From CAYOBW01 sp964402115 (GTDB lineage Bacteria; Verrucomicrobiota; Kiritimatiellia; UBA8416; CAYOBW01), in NCBI GenBank assembly GCA_964402115.1, contig CAYOBW010000313.1:1-8308 (forward strand): a stretch of DNA of 8,308 nt, given 5' to 3'. Position 1 is the first letter of the stretch. The number at the start of each line of letters is the position of its first letter. Positions 1-6,345 of the stretch are shown one piece after another. The notes beneath the pieces are model-generated. The model saw nothing but the letters and a program-made list of their open reading frames with translations. It was not told the origin of the DNA and did not search any database. The position numbers were made by a program, and so were the translations under genes.

Positions 1-395
1 AGGCCCATGCCGCGTAGGACCTGTCCGGCGGGAGCACGCAGGCGGGGCTGCGGATTCCAAGCCAGACCCTTACGAGAGCCGCGGCAACGCCTTGCCGGGG
101 CGTGACATCCGTGGGTCAACCCGTGAGACACGTACGACTAGACGGCCGTGGTTGCCGGCCCCTCACCCCAACCCTCTCCCCGCCGGGGAGAGGGAGGATC
201 TCACGCCGGCCGCGCACCCTGCAGACTCCGCCGCGTTGGCAACGGCTGGCAGCCGGCGGGGGGGCTTCCGCTCGGCGGCTCAAGCCCTCACCACACGGTC
301 GTCGTGCGTCGCACCATAAGCATATTATGGCGAATGACATGGGAGAAATGGAAGCGGGCTACTTCGGTTTCTAGGATGAACCTAGGCGCAGCCTC
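1..395. other. Left intergenic stretch, no convincing gene
   Basis: I see no supportable gene here. Short open frames exist on both strands, but none has a ribosome binding site, a recognisable motif or a normal composition. The stretch holds two hairpin-forming sequences, at 82-97 (CGGCAA, CGCC, TTGCCG) and at 172-194 (listed separately). A small inverted repeat at 371-385 (CTAGG, ATGAA, CCTAG) lies 10 bases past the stop codon of the leftward esterase gene. It could mark the end of that transcript, but it lacks a T-rich run, so I do not call it a terminator. Confidence 0.6.
172..194. repeat. Perfect GC-rich hairpin, dispersed-repeat type
   Basis: The left arm CCCTCTCCCCG (172-182) is an exact reverse complement of CGGGGAGAGGG (184-194), with a single base between them. 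In practice this is a 10-bp stem with a three-base loop. It is preceded by CCTCACCCCAA. The combination resembles a short palindromic extragenic repeat that turns up between genes in many unrelated high-GC bacteria. That resemblance is from memory. There is no T-tract on either side, so it is not an ordinary intrinsic terminator. It sits about 200 bases downstream of the esterase gene and could still act as a transcript-end stabiliser. Confidence 0.65.
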
Positions 396-1982
396 CTACC
401 ATGTGTCGGTCCGGAACGGCGCCGCGGGGAGGCCGTTTCTCCCGTACAGCTTGCTTCCGGCCGGATTGAAGGTGCAGGCGTAGCGCACGGCCGCGGGTTG
501 GGGGACCTTGTCCGATGAGACCACCACGGTATCGCCGACAATCATGGCGTCGGCGAAGCAGAATCTCCTGTCCGGCCCGGCGACCGCGAATTCCTGCAGC
601 TTCCCCTGCGGCTCCTCCACGACGGGGTCGGTGCCCGCCTTCCTGCCGACCATCAGGCCGGCACCCGCGTGGTCAAAATGCAGGACGACCTTGCCCTCCC
701 GGAAGTCGGCGTTCCTGAAGACGGGCCCGGCGTGCTCGATCTGCAGGCCGTAGGTCTGCGCGAGCGCGACCGCTGCAAGGCGCCGTCCCATGTCCACCTT
801 GTTCCGCGGGTGCAGATCCTCTTCCCCGCAATCGATCGTCACCGCCATCCCCGTGTGCGGGATCGCCAGGGCGCGCGCCTGCGCCTCACGCAGGAGCGGC
901 CAGCCCTTCAGCGGCTGGTCCGGCAGTCCGCAGGCGCCGCCGAGGCTCGGAAGCTGCACGAAGTAGAACGGCAGGTCGGGCTGATTCCACGCCTTGCGCC
1001 AGCCGTCGATCAGCGCGCGCAGCTTGTGGGTATAGGCGGGACCGTCATCGGCATTGGATTCGCCCTGGTACCAGGCCACGCCCTTGATCGGGAAGCGGGT
1101 CAGGTAGTCGAGCATCCCGTAGTACATGCAGAAGTAGCCCGTCCGGCCGGGCGGCGCGTTCACGGGATGCGGGTTGATGTACGGTATGGGCGGGATGAGC
1201 GTTCCTTTCGTCCGCGCCTGCGCCGCCGCCTGCACCCAATCCTCCAGCAGCTTCGTGTTCCTTGGCAGGCTCTCGTCGTATTCCTTCAGCCGGATCTCGT
1301 AGTCCCGGTAAAGTGCCTTGAGCTCAGCCGCCTCCTTCAGTCCGTCCGGCGACATCCAGTTCTCGATCGTAGCCCCTCCCCACGACGCCCTCAGGATGCC
1401 GATCGGAATCCCCGTGTCGAGGTGGAGTTTCTGTCCGAAGAACCACGGGAAGGCCGAATAGCCGGGGACGGTGTTGGTTCCCGAGACCACCCAGCAAACG
1501 ACCGCGTCGGCGCGCGGCGCGATGTCCGCGAAGTTTGCCACGGCAGCGTAGCGAACCAGCGGCAAGTCCATCGGGCTCGGGTCCAGGGGCGGCGGGCGGC
1601 GGGCAAATCCGGTTCCCATGTTCGACTGCCCGCTGCACAGCCACACATCGCCGACCAAGACGTCGGAGATCTTGATCGTACTGCTGCCGGTCACCACCAG
1701 ATCCTGCCCCGCGGCGTTCTCCTTCATGGGCGACAGGCGCGCCGTCCACGCGCCGTCCGCGCCCGCCGTGGCCTCGACCGTCTGTCCTCCGAACTGGACC
1801 GTGACTTTCTCGCCCGGCCCCGCCCAGCCGCGGACCGGCACGGCCACATCGCGCTGCAGCACCATGTGATGGCCGAACACGCCGGCCAGCCTGACGTCCG
1901 CCGCCGCCTGAAACGTCCAGGCGAGCAGGAAGCCCGCACATTGACAGCCTCGCAGGGCCAGCCCCGCCGCGTGCCTTCTCAT
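396..1982 (-). CDS. Secreted sialate O-acetylesterase-family (SGNH/SASA) esterase
   Basis: A 528-residue carbohydrate esterase of the SASA family, expected to remove O-acetyl groups from sugars of glycans or glycoconjugates outside the cytoplasm. Residues 1-28 look like a Sec signal peptide: MRR, then a hydrophobic stretch, then a cut after QAAA. A beta-rich N-terminal domain follows (about 30-108, with GHHMVLQRDVAVPVRGWA). The catalytic domain begins at GDVWLCSGQSNM, where Ser120 is the predicted nucleophile. Further family blocks are WGGATIENW (201-209), GVAWYQGESN (301-310) and DLHPRNK (389-395), where Asp389 and His391 would complete the triad. A C-terminal beta domain (about 420-528) matches the usual full-length architecture. 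The start is supported by GGGAGG about ten bases upstream. The gene stands alone, with gaps on both sides. The true substrate is unknown, since many members of this family act on acetylated xylan or other plant and algal glycans rather than sialic acid. Confidence 0.93.
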   Translation of the reverse strand: MRRHAAGLALRGCQCAGFLLAWTFQAAADVRLAGVFGHHMVLQRDVAVPVRGWAGPGEKVTVQFGGQTVEATAGADGAWTARLSPMKENAAGQDLVVTGSSTIKISDVLVGDVWLCSGQSNMGTGFARRPPPLDPSPMDLPLVRYAAVANFADIAPRADAVVCWVVSGTNTVPGYSAFPWFFGQKLHLDTGIPIGILRASWGGATIENWMSPDGLKEAAELKALYRDYEIRLKEYDESLPRNTKLLEDWVQAAAQARTKGTLIPPIPYINPHPVNAPPGRTGYFCMYYGMLDYLTRFPIKGVAWYQGESNADDGPAYTHKLRALIDGWRKAWNQPDLPFYFVQLPSLGGACGLPDQPLKGWPLLREAQARALAIPHTGMAVTIDCGEEDLHPRNKVDMGRRLAAVALAQTYGLQIEHAGPVFRNADFREGKVVLHFDHAGAGLMVGRKAGTDPVVEEPQGKLQEFAVAGPDRRFCFADAMIVGDTVVVSSDKVPQPAAVRYACTFNPAGSKLYGRNGLPAAPFRTDTW

Positions 1983-2236
1983 CTTGCTGATCCTCCCCCT
2001 TGTTGCCGCCCGCCCCGCGCTTCAACGGCCCTTGCCTTGAACAGGCGAAGACGCTTCCCCGACCCCGCGCCGAGGCGCGACTTGTCCGGAACGTGTCGGT
2101 TGGAATTGGTCTGAAGGAGCGTTCTCATGGTGGAGACGCTGACAAAACGCCGCAAGGAAGGCAAACACGACAGGCGACAGCCAGAGGGGGCGCATGCTCC
2201 GCTCCAGGCCGCGATCCCCTGACATCCCCGGCTGTC
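1983..2236. other. Intergenic gap between two leftward genes
   Basis: No gene is supported here. It contains the ribosome binding site of the esterase (GGGAGG on the minus strand, 1993-1998). An imperfect hairpin at 2118-2140 (AGCGTTCTC against GAGACGCT, one bulged base, six-base loop) lies about 100 bases beyond the end of the upstream leftward gene. It has no T-tract, so a terminator role is only possible. I could not find a convincing -35/-10 pair for the esterase. Confidence 0.4.
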
Positions 2237-3214
2237 TCACCCGGGTACGATGTAGACCAGCACATCTTCTCTGTTCATTAGGCGTTTCAATCTGAAGATG
2301 GTGCCGTGACCGTACTGGCCTTTCTTATCTGACGAGAACAGCTCGACCTTGTCCGTTTGGGGGCCGATTCCTCCGTAGGACTCGGCAATCTGGACGGTGG
2401 CCCTCTCGTCTTTCGGCGTGGTCGGCTTCGGTGCGCTGCCGCCGGCGATCTTGTTTGCGGCAGCCTTCGTCAAGTCCAGGACGCCGGTCGCTATATTGGT
2501 AACGGCATGCATCAAATCGTCGACGATCGTGCGGCTGATGACCGTATCGATCACGGCAATGTGACGGACCGACTGGCCGTGTTCGCCGCCTGTGAGGTAG
2601 ACGATAACGTCACCGCTCTGAATGTCGACGAGAGACTCCCGGAGTCGCTTCACGCGTGGCACGAACCCCGTGAAGTGCTGCATATCCTGCAGGGCGATAT
2701 CCGCCTCATTTACCGTTCGCGACCGGTGGTCGCGCATGTAGTTCACCACAAAACCGAGGCAATCGAGGCCTATTCGACCCTCGGCATGTCTGTTCAGACC
2801 CTGCTCCAGCGCTCCCGGGGATGACCAGGTTCTTGCCACCGGGTTGGTCATTTTGTCCATCTCGTAGCAGCCGAATAGCAGGAGCGTGCCCCGCATCGCG
2901 TCGGGCGATCCCTTACCCTGGTAGGCGTTTTGGATGCTCTTCTCGGAGAACCCCGCGGGCAGCAGGCTTTCGGGAAACGGCTTGGTCTTGGCCGCCTTGT
3001 AGGCTCGCAGGTACTTGTACCCGAAGTCCGTGGAGCCGTCTTCCGTTCCTTTCACGTTCGTCGCCACCTTCACCATCCCCCCTGTACCCGTGTTGGAGTA
3101 TCGTATGACGTTGATGCGACCCACATCCACCAGCCCCTTCTCGCCGCAGATGCTGCCCGGCAATGTGACGGTGAGGCTCCGATACTGTTTGACGTAAGCG
3201 CCTGGCGTGGCCAT
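2237..3214 (-). CDS. NlpC/P60-like (papain-fold) peptidase or amidase candidate, leaderless
   Basis: A 325-residue protein that I do not recognise as a whole. Its centre carries an NlpC/P60-like pattern. GLDCLGFV (149-156) resembles the catalytic DCSGFV block, making Cys152 the candidate nucleophile. GDVIVYLTGG followed by RHIAVID (201-223) resembles the GDLVFF...HVGIY block, making His218 the candidate base. TVQIAESYGG (273-282) may be the third strand, with a polar partner. Such enzymes cut peptidoglycan stem peptides or related amide bonds. The N-terminal 110 residues match nothing I know. There is no signal peptide or membrane segment, so a wall-directed enzyme would need another export route. 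The start chosen is the ATG at 3214, preceded by AAAGGAAC at good spacing. The frame stays open 52 codons further upstream, but without such a site. Base composition is lower in GC than the rightward cluster (32/60 at 2461-2520 against 46/60 at 4741-4800 by hand count), which hints at transfer. The coding call is strong. The fold is moderately supported and the substrate is unknown. Confidence 0.8.
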   Translation of the reverse strand: MATPGAYVKQYRSLTVTLPGSICGEKGLVDVGRINVIRYSNTGTGGMVKVATNVKGTEDGSTDFGYKYLRAYKAAKTKPFPESLLPAGFSEKSIQNAYQGKGSPDAMRGTLLLFGCYEMDKMTNPVARTWSSPGALEQGLNRHAEGRIGLDCLGFVVNYMRDHRSRTVNEADIALQDMQHFTGFVPRVKRLRESLVDIQSGDVIVYLTGGEHGQSVRHIAVIDTVISRTIVDDLMHAVTNIATGVLDLTKAAANKIAGGSAPKPTTPKDERATVQIAESYGGIGPQTDKVELFSSDKKGQYGHGTIFRLKRLMNREDVLVYIVPG

Positions 3215-3381
3215 GGTCAGTTCCTTTCCCCGTGCGCGTGACAAGCAAGTGGACGCGCTGACGATGTTCATCGGCAGCGGCGCTGTCGTCCACCGCGACA
3301 ACCCATAAATCTTAGTGTGCGCCGTCCTTGGGGAAATTACCAGCGAGAACGGAACCGGATTGTAACGCAAGGGGGAGGGCG

Positions 3382-3454
3382 CTAACGGCGGAGACCGCCG
3401 TCTCCACGCCTCGTCGCCTGTCTACGCGATGGAGACGGCCGTCCCGGCCGTTAG
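3382..3454. repeat. Large imperfect inverted repeat in the divergent intergenic region
   Basis: The arm 3382-3409 and the arm 3426-3454 are near-perfect reverse complements. Both read CTAACGGC at the outer end and CCGTCTCCA near the inner end. They are separated by a 16-base spacer (3410-3425). Each arm is also self-complementary: GGAGAC CGCC GTCTCC (3390-3405) in the left arm and ACGGCCG TCC CGGCCGT in the right arm. One long cruciform or two separate small hairpins are therefore possible. This nested design is typical of REP-like or MITE-like dispersed palindromes. There is no open frame and no target-site duplication that I can identify. It lies between two divergent genes, upstream of both. 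Confidence 0.7.
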
Positions 3455-3495
3455 GTGCAAGGTAAGTCCCCTGCGTCACTGAGGCGTCGCGCGGG

Positions 3496-3531
3496 ATTCG
3501 CGAGCGATTCGCGACAGTCCGCGGGAATCGC
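3496..3531. promoter_or_regulatory. Operator-like repeats upstream of the FHA-like gene
   Basis: The octamer ATTCGCGA occurs at 3496-3503 and again at 3507-3514, an 11-base period of about one helical turn. GCGATTC (3504-3510) also forms a perfect inverted repeat with GAATCGC (3525-3531), with centres 21 bases apart or about two turns. This spacing suits a dimeric regulator, and the block ends just before the putative -35 at 3533. The pattern is seen directly. A regulatory role is inferred, and no particular regulator family is indicated. Confidence 0.35.
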
Positions 3532-3532
3532 A

Positions 3533-3561
3533 TTGCGCTGCGCTTCCCTTGCGCCTAGTGT
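3533..3561 (+). promoter_or_regulatory. Putative promoter of the FHA-like gene
   Basis: TTGCGC (3533-3538) and TAGTGT (3556-3561) are separated by 17 bases, the usual spacing for a housekeeping sigma factor. They lie 26 bases before the start codon at 3588. The same layout, ATTGCGC followed 17 bases later by TAG-N-GTGC, is found ahead of the dehydrogenase gene at 4365-4393, which raises confidence slightly. Neither hexamer is a strong consensus match. A rival pair is TTGCGC (3549-3554) with TAAATG (3571-3576). Confidence 0.35.
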
Positions 3562-3587
3562 GCTGTCATGTAAATGCGAGGTGGTGT

Positions 3588-4187
3588 ATGCCGAAGCCCA
3601 TGGCGATCTGTATCGAGGATCTGGATGCGCAGCCGGGAGAGGCGCGTTACCTGCGGTGCGTGGCTGTCCCGGGGCGCCAGCCCGGCCTGCGCGTGGATGC
3701 CGGCGCGCGGGTGCTGTGGCAGAGTGAGGCGGACGTAGCCGGCGAAATCTGGGTCTCGGCGGACGAGCGCCTGATCCTCTACCGGCCGGCCGGCGCGGCG
3801 GCCGTGACCCTGCGGCGCGTGGGGCGCAGCCTCGACGTGCCGGAGGGCAAGCCGGTGGTCATGGTCGACCAGGACCAGGTTGACGTCGGGCCGCGCCGTC
3901 TGCGGGTGCACGTGCACGGCGAGGCGCCCGCCGTGGCGCCGCCTGTCCCGGTCGCTGGCGGGGCGGGCGCCCTGGGGCGTTTCGCCCGCGCCGCCGCGGC
4001 TGCCGTGGCCCTCAGTTCGGCCGTGGCCGGGGGCGGCTGCAAAGCGCACGAGACGCCGCCGACCGGTCAGCCGCCCCACATCGATGTGCGCGAACAACCC
4101 CCGGCTCCCCCCGTTGCCCCGCCGCCGCCCCCCATCCAGGTCCGGGAGACCCCGCCCGAGGTGATGGCGCCCGAGCCCGGGAAGTAG
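3588..4187 (+). CDS. FHA-like domain protein with internal hydrophobic segment and proline-rich tail
   Basis: A 199-residue protein in three parts. Residues 5-112 look like a compact beta domain. PGRQPGLRV, WVSADERLILYRP and the closing VDQDQVDVGPRRLRVHVHG resemble the strand pattern of forkhead-associated domains, which bind phosphothreonine, but the classic Ser-x-x-His signature is absent. Residues 132-150 are an alanine-rich hydrophobic stretch ending in GGG-Cys151. This could be a membrane anchor or a degenerate, internally placed lipobox. The tail (152-199) is proline-rich and holds two copies of I-[DQ]-V-R-E-x-P-P (165-172 and 183-190). The likely arrangement is a cytoplasmic N-terminal domain with the tail outside, but this is inferred. 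The start at 3588 is supported by GCGAGG six bases upstream. A second in-frame ATG lies at 3600 and a TTG at 3549. The gene is divergent from the NlpC/P60-like gene. FHA proteins often scaffold Ser/Thr-kinase signalling or secretion machines, but neither is in view. I recall similar small proteins in other high-GC bacteria but cannot name the family. Confidence 0.8.
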   Translation: MPKPMAICIEDLDAQPGEARYLRCVAVPGRQPGLRVDAGARVLWQSEADVAGEIWVSADERLILYRPAGAAAVTLRRVGRSLDVPEGKPVVMVDQDQVDVGPRRLRVHVHGEAPAVAPPVPVAGGAGALGRFARAAAAAVALSSAVAGGGCKAHETPPTGQPPHIDVREQPPAPPVAPPPPPIQVRETPPEVMAPEPGK

Positions 4188-4482
4188 CGCTGCTGCCGGA
4201 AGCGGGCTGACGTTCGCCGGGCGCGGACGCCGGTGCGCGCGAAGCTTCGTGCAGCCTTCGCACCCGCATGGCGCACGGCTCACGAGGACGTTCGCCCTTG
4301 TCTGAGACTTCAGTCGTAAGTCATTAGTCTGCACCCCCGAGGATTGAGGGGGGCCGCTTGACTATTGCGCGCCCGCGGGTTGCGGGGTAGAGTGCGCAGC
4401 CAATGGGCAGCGCGTGCGCCGCGGGTGCGGGGAGCGCTGGCCAGGGGGATGCGCGGCGAGGCGCGAGCGCTCGGAGGACGGT
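4188..4482. other. Intergenic region ahead of the sugar cluster
   Basis: No gene is supported. Besides the putative promoter (4365-4393), it holds a small stem at 4306-4322 (GACTT, seven-base loop, AAGTC) and a C-run facing a G-run at 4334-4353 (CCCCC then GGGGGG, nine bases apart). Either could end transcription of the FHA-like gene or serve as an operator, but neither has a T-tract. A perfect 10-base palindrome, CGAGCGCTCG (4464-4473), abuts the Shine-Dalgarno sequence of the dehydrogenase and could modulate its translation. Confidence 0.4.
4365..4393 (+). promoter_or_regulatory. Putative promoter of the sugar-oxidoreductase cluster
   Basis: TTGCGC (4365-4370) and TAGAGT (4388-4393) are separated by 17 bases and would give a leader of about 80 bases. 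A better -35 hexamer, TTGACT, is nearby at 4358-4363, but its 24-base distance to TAGAGT is too long for a standard promoter. The same arrangement is seen at 3533-3561. This is a pattern call only. Confidence 0.35.
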
Positions 4483-5505
4483 ATGCTGAGGATCGGGATT
4501 GTCGGCTTCGGGTTCATGGGGCGGATGCACTACCGCTGCTGGCAGGGCGTGCCGGATGCGCGGGTGGTGGCGATCTGCGAAACCAATCCGCGCGCGCTGG
4601 AGGCGCTGGGCCAGCCCGCGGGCAACATCGCGGGCGCGGCCCAAACGCTGGACCTGCGCGACGTGGCGCTCTTCGAGGACGCGGCGCGCATGCTGGCGGA
4701 GGCCCGCCTCGACGCGGTCTCGATCACGCTGCCCACGCACCTGCACGCCGACCTGGCCTGCCAGGCGCTGGCGGCCGGCGTGGCGGTGCTGTGCGAGAAG
4801 CCGATGGCCCTGACCCTCGCGGCCTGCGACCGCATGGCGGCCGCGGCGCACGCGGCACGGCGGCCGCTGCTGATCGGCCACTGCATCCGCTTCTGGCCCG
4901 AGTACGTCGTCGCGCGCGAGCTGGTCCGCTCCGGCACGTACGGCGCCGTGCGGGCGGCGACCTTCCGCCGCTTCGGCGCCGCGCCGGGGTGGGGCGGCGC
5001 CCAGAGCTGGTTCACCGACCGCGGCCGCAGCGGCGGCATGGCGCTGGACCTGCACGTGCACGATGCGGACTACATCCACTACCTCTTCGGCCTGCCCGAA
5101 TCCGTCTGCACGGCGGCCGCGCGGGCCCCGGATGGCGGGCTGGGCTTCCTCATGACCCGCTACAACTACCCGGACAACCGCGTCGTGATCGCCGAGGCGA
5201 GCTGGCTGATGACGCCCTCCTTCGGGTTCGAGATGAGCTTCACCCTCGTGCTCGAGCGGGCGACGGTCGTGTTCGACCCCGCCCGCACGCCCGCGTTTCG
5301 CGTGTGTCCGGGAGACGGCGAGGCCTTCACGCCGCCGCTGCCGGCGGGGGACGGCTACGCCCGCGAGATCGAGCACTTCGCGCGCGTCGTGCGCGGCGAG
5401 GAGGCGCTTACCGTGGTCACGCCGGAGCAATCGCGCGAGACCGTGCGGCTGGTGCTGGCCGAAGAGGATTCCGCGGCGCGCGGCTGTCGCGTGTCGCTGG
5501 CTTGA
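4483..5505 (+). CDS. Gfo/Idh/MocA-family NAD(P)-dependent oxidoreductase, cytoplasmic
   Basis: A 340-residue dehydrogenase of the glucose-fructose oxidoreductase / inositol dehydrogenase / rhizopine MocA family. It is expected to oxidise or reduce a hydroxyl or keto group on a sugar, inositol or sugar derivative with NAD(P). The N-terminal Rossmann fold starts at once, with GIVGFGFMG (5-13) as the dinucleotide loop and the acidic Glu33 after strand 2 (ICETNP), which favours NAD over NADP. CEKPMALT (104-111) holds the family EKP motif, with Lys106 as the catalytic lysine. GGMALDLHVHDADYI (184-198) carries the Asp/His pair of the substrate domain. The length is normal for the family. The start is fixed by CGGAGGA just upstream. 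An earlier in-frame ATG at 4414 lacks such a site and would add an arginine-rich tail before the Rossmann strand. The isomerase-like gene follows after 17 bases, so the two are very probably co-transcribed. The substrate cannot be read from the sequence. Confidence 0.93.
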   Translation: MLRIGIVGFGFMGRMHYRCWQGVPDARVVAICETNPRALEALGQPAGNIAGAAQTLDLRDVALFEDAARMLAEARLDAVSITLPTHLHADLACQALAAGVAVLCEKPMALTLAACDRMAAAAHAARRPLLIGHCIRFWPEYVVARELVRSGTYGAVRAATFRRFGAAPGWGGAQSWFTDRGRSGGMALDLHVHDADYIHYLFGLPESVCTAAARAPDGGLGFLMTRYNYPDNRVVIAEASWLMTPSFGFEMSFTLVLERATVVFDPARTPAFRVCPGDGEAFTPPLPAGDGYAREIEHFARVVRGEEALTVVTPEQSRETVRLVLAEEDSAARGCRVSLA

Positions 5506-5522
5506 AAAGGGAGGTACTGACG

Positions 5523-6341
5523 ATGATCAAGACGACGCAAGGCTGGCCGGTGGGAATTTGCAGCTGGTCGCTCGGCGGTGTGGTGGCGGACGTCGCCACG
5601 GCCATGGAACGGCTGGGTGTGACGCACGTGCATCTCGATCTGCGTCCGGCGGTGGGGCCGGGCGCGGCGGCGTACCTGGACGCCGTGCAGCGCCAGGGCT
5701 GGACCATCAGCGCGACGATGGTCGGCTTCCCCCAGGAGGACTACTCGACGCTGGCGACCATCCGCGAGACGGGCGGCGTCATGCCGGACGACGTGTGGCC
5801 GGCGAACCTCCGGTGCTTCAAGGAGGTCCTCGCGCGCACGGCGGACCTCGGCGTGGCGCGGCTCTCGATGCACGCCGGGTTCTTCGACCACGCCGACCCC
5901 GAGCGCGCCGATGCGTTTCGCGACCGGGTCTGGCGGCTGGCGGACCTGGCCGGCGAGCGGGGCGTGCAGCTGCTGCTGGAAACCGGCCAGGAGAGCGCCG
6001 CCGACTTGCGCAGCTGCCTGGAAACGCTCAACCACGCCGCGCTGGGCATCAACTTCGACCCCGCGAACATGATTCTCTACGACAAGGACCAGCCGGTGCA
6101 GGCGGTCGGCGTGCTGGGGCCGTGGATCCGGCACGTGCACATCAAGGACGCCGTCCGCACCACGGTGCCCGGCACGTGGGGCGCGGAAGTGCCGTGGGGT
6201 GACGGACAGGTGGGTGGCGCGGCGTTCCTGGCCGCGCTGCAGGCCGCCGGGTACCAGGGGACCGTGGCTATCGAGCGCGAGGCCGGCGGCAAACGCCTGG
6301 ACGATATGCGGCTGGCGCTGGACCGTCTGCAGGGGGGGTGA
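5523..6341 (+). CDS. Sugar phosphate isomerase/epimerase-like TIM-barrel protein
   Basis: A 272-residue protein of the AP-endonuclease-2 / xylose-isomerase-like TIM-barrel superfamily (compare IolE, IolI, hydroxypyruvate isomerase and tagatose epimerases). Such enzymes isomerise, epimerise or dehydrate sugars and inositols with a divalent metal. The barrel strands begin at VGICSWSLG (10-18) and THVHLDLR (34-41). Likely metal ligands are Glu153 (LLLETGQE), Asp179 (NFDPANM), His204 or His206 (RHVHIKDA) and Glu251 (VAIERE), in the order usual for the family. The length matches, and there is no signal peptide. A strong Shine-Dalgarno sequence, AAAGGGAGGT (5506-5515), directly follows the stop codon of the dehydrogenase and sits seven bases before the ATG. 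The pairing of a Gfo/Idh/MocA gene with this fold is the classic inositol or rare-sugar arrangement: one enzyme makes a keto sugar and the other rearranges it. The exact reaction is unknown. Confidence 0.92.
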   Translation: MIKTTQGWPVGICSWSLGGVVADVATAMERLGVTHVHLDLRPAVGPGAAAYLDAVQRQGWTISATMVGFPQEDYSTLATIRETGGVMPDDVWPANLRCFKEVLARTADLGVARLSMHAGFFDHADPERADAFRDRVWRLADLAGERGVQLLLETGQESAADLRSCLETLNHAALGINFDPANMILYDKDQPVQAVGVLGPWIRHVHIKDAVRTTVPGTWGAEVPWGDGQVGGAAFLAALQAAGYQGTVAIEREAGGKRLDDMRLALDRLQGG

Positions 6342-6345
6342 GAGT

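Noticed and set aside
669..2114. A 481-codon open frame on the plus strand, opposite the esterase
   Set aside because: It is antisense to a gene with clear SASA motifs, is rich in Arg, Gly and Ala as expected of a GC-rich shadow frame, and has no recognisable domain.
2118..2140. Hairpin past the end of the NlpC/P60-like gene as an intrinsic terminator
   Set aside because: The stem is short with a bulge, lies about 100 bases away and lacks a T-tract on the transcribed strand.
3155..3214. N-terminus MATPGAYVKQ resembles the TPGVYVEE opening of contractile tail-sheath proteins
   Set aside because: The similarity covers only a few residues, the protein is shorter than a sheath, and the rest of it shows an NlpC/P60-like pattern.
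3300..3325. TAGTGTGC near 3313 as a third copy of the proposed promoter motif
   Set aside because: There is no TTGCGC-like hexamer at the required distance upstream, and no plus-strand gene follows closely.
3981..4060. The Ala-rich GGGC segment as a sorting signal of MYXO-CTERM or GlyGly-CTERM type
   Set aside because: Those signals sit at the extreme C-terminus with a basic end. Here 48 proline-rich residues follow and no basic cluster is present.
4365..5522. Upstream extension of the isomerase reading frame through the dehydrogenase gene, suggesting a fusion protein
   Set aside because: The frame is open only because of high GC. A strong Shine-Dalgarno and ATG at 5523 mark the true start, and the upstream translation is Arg/Gly-rich with no domain.
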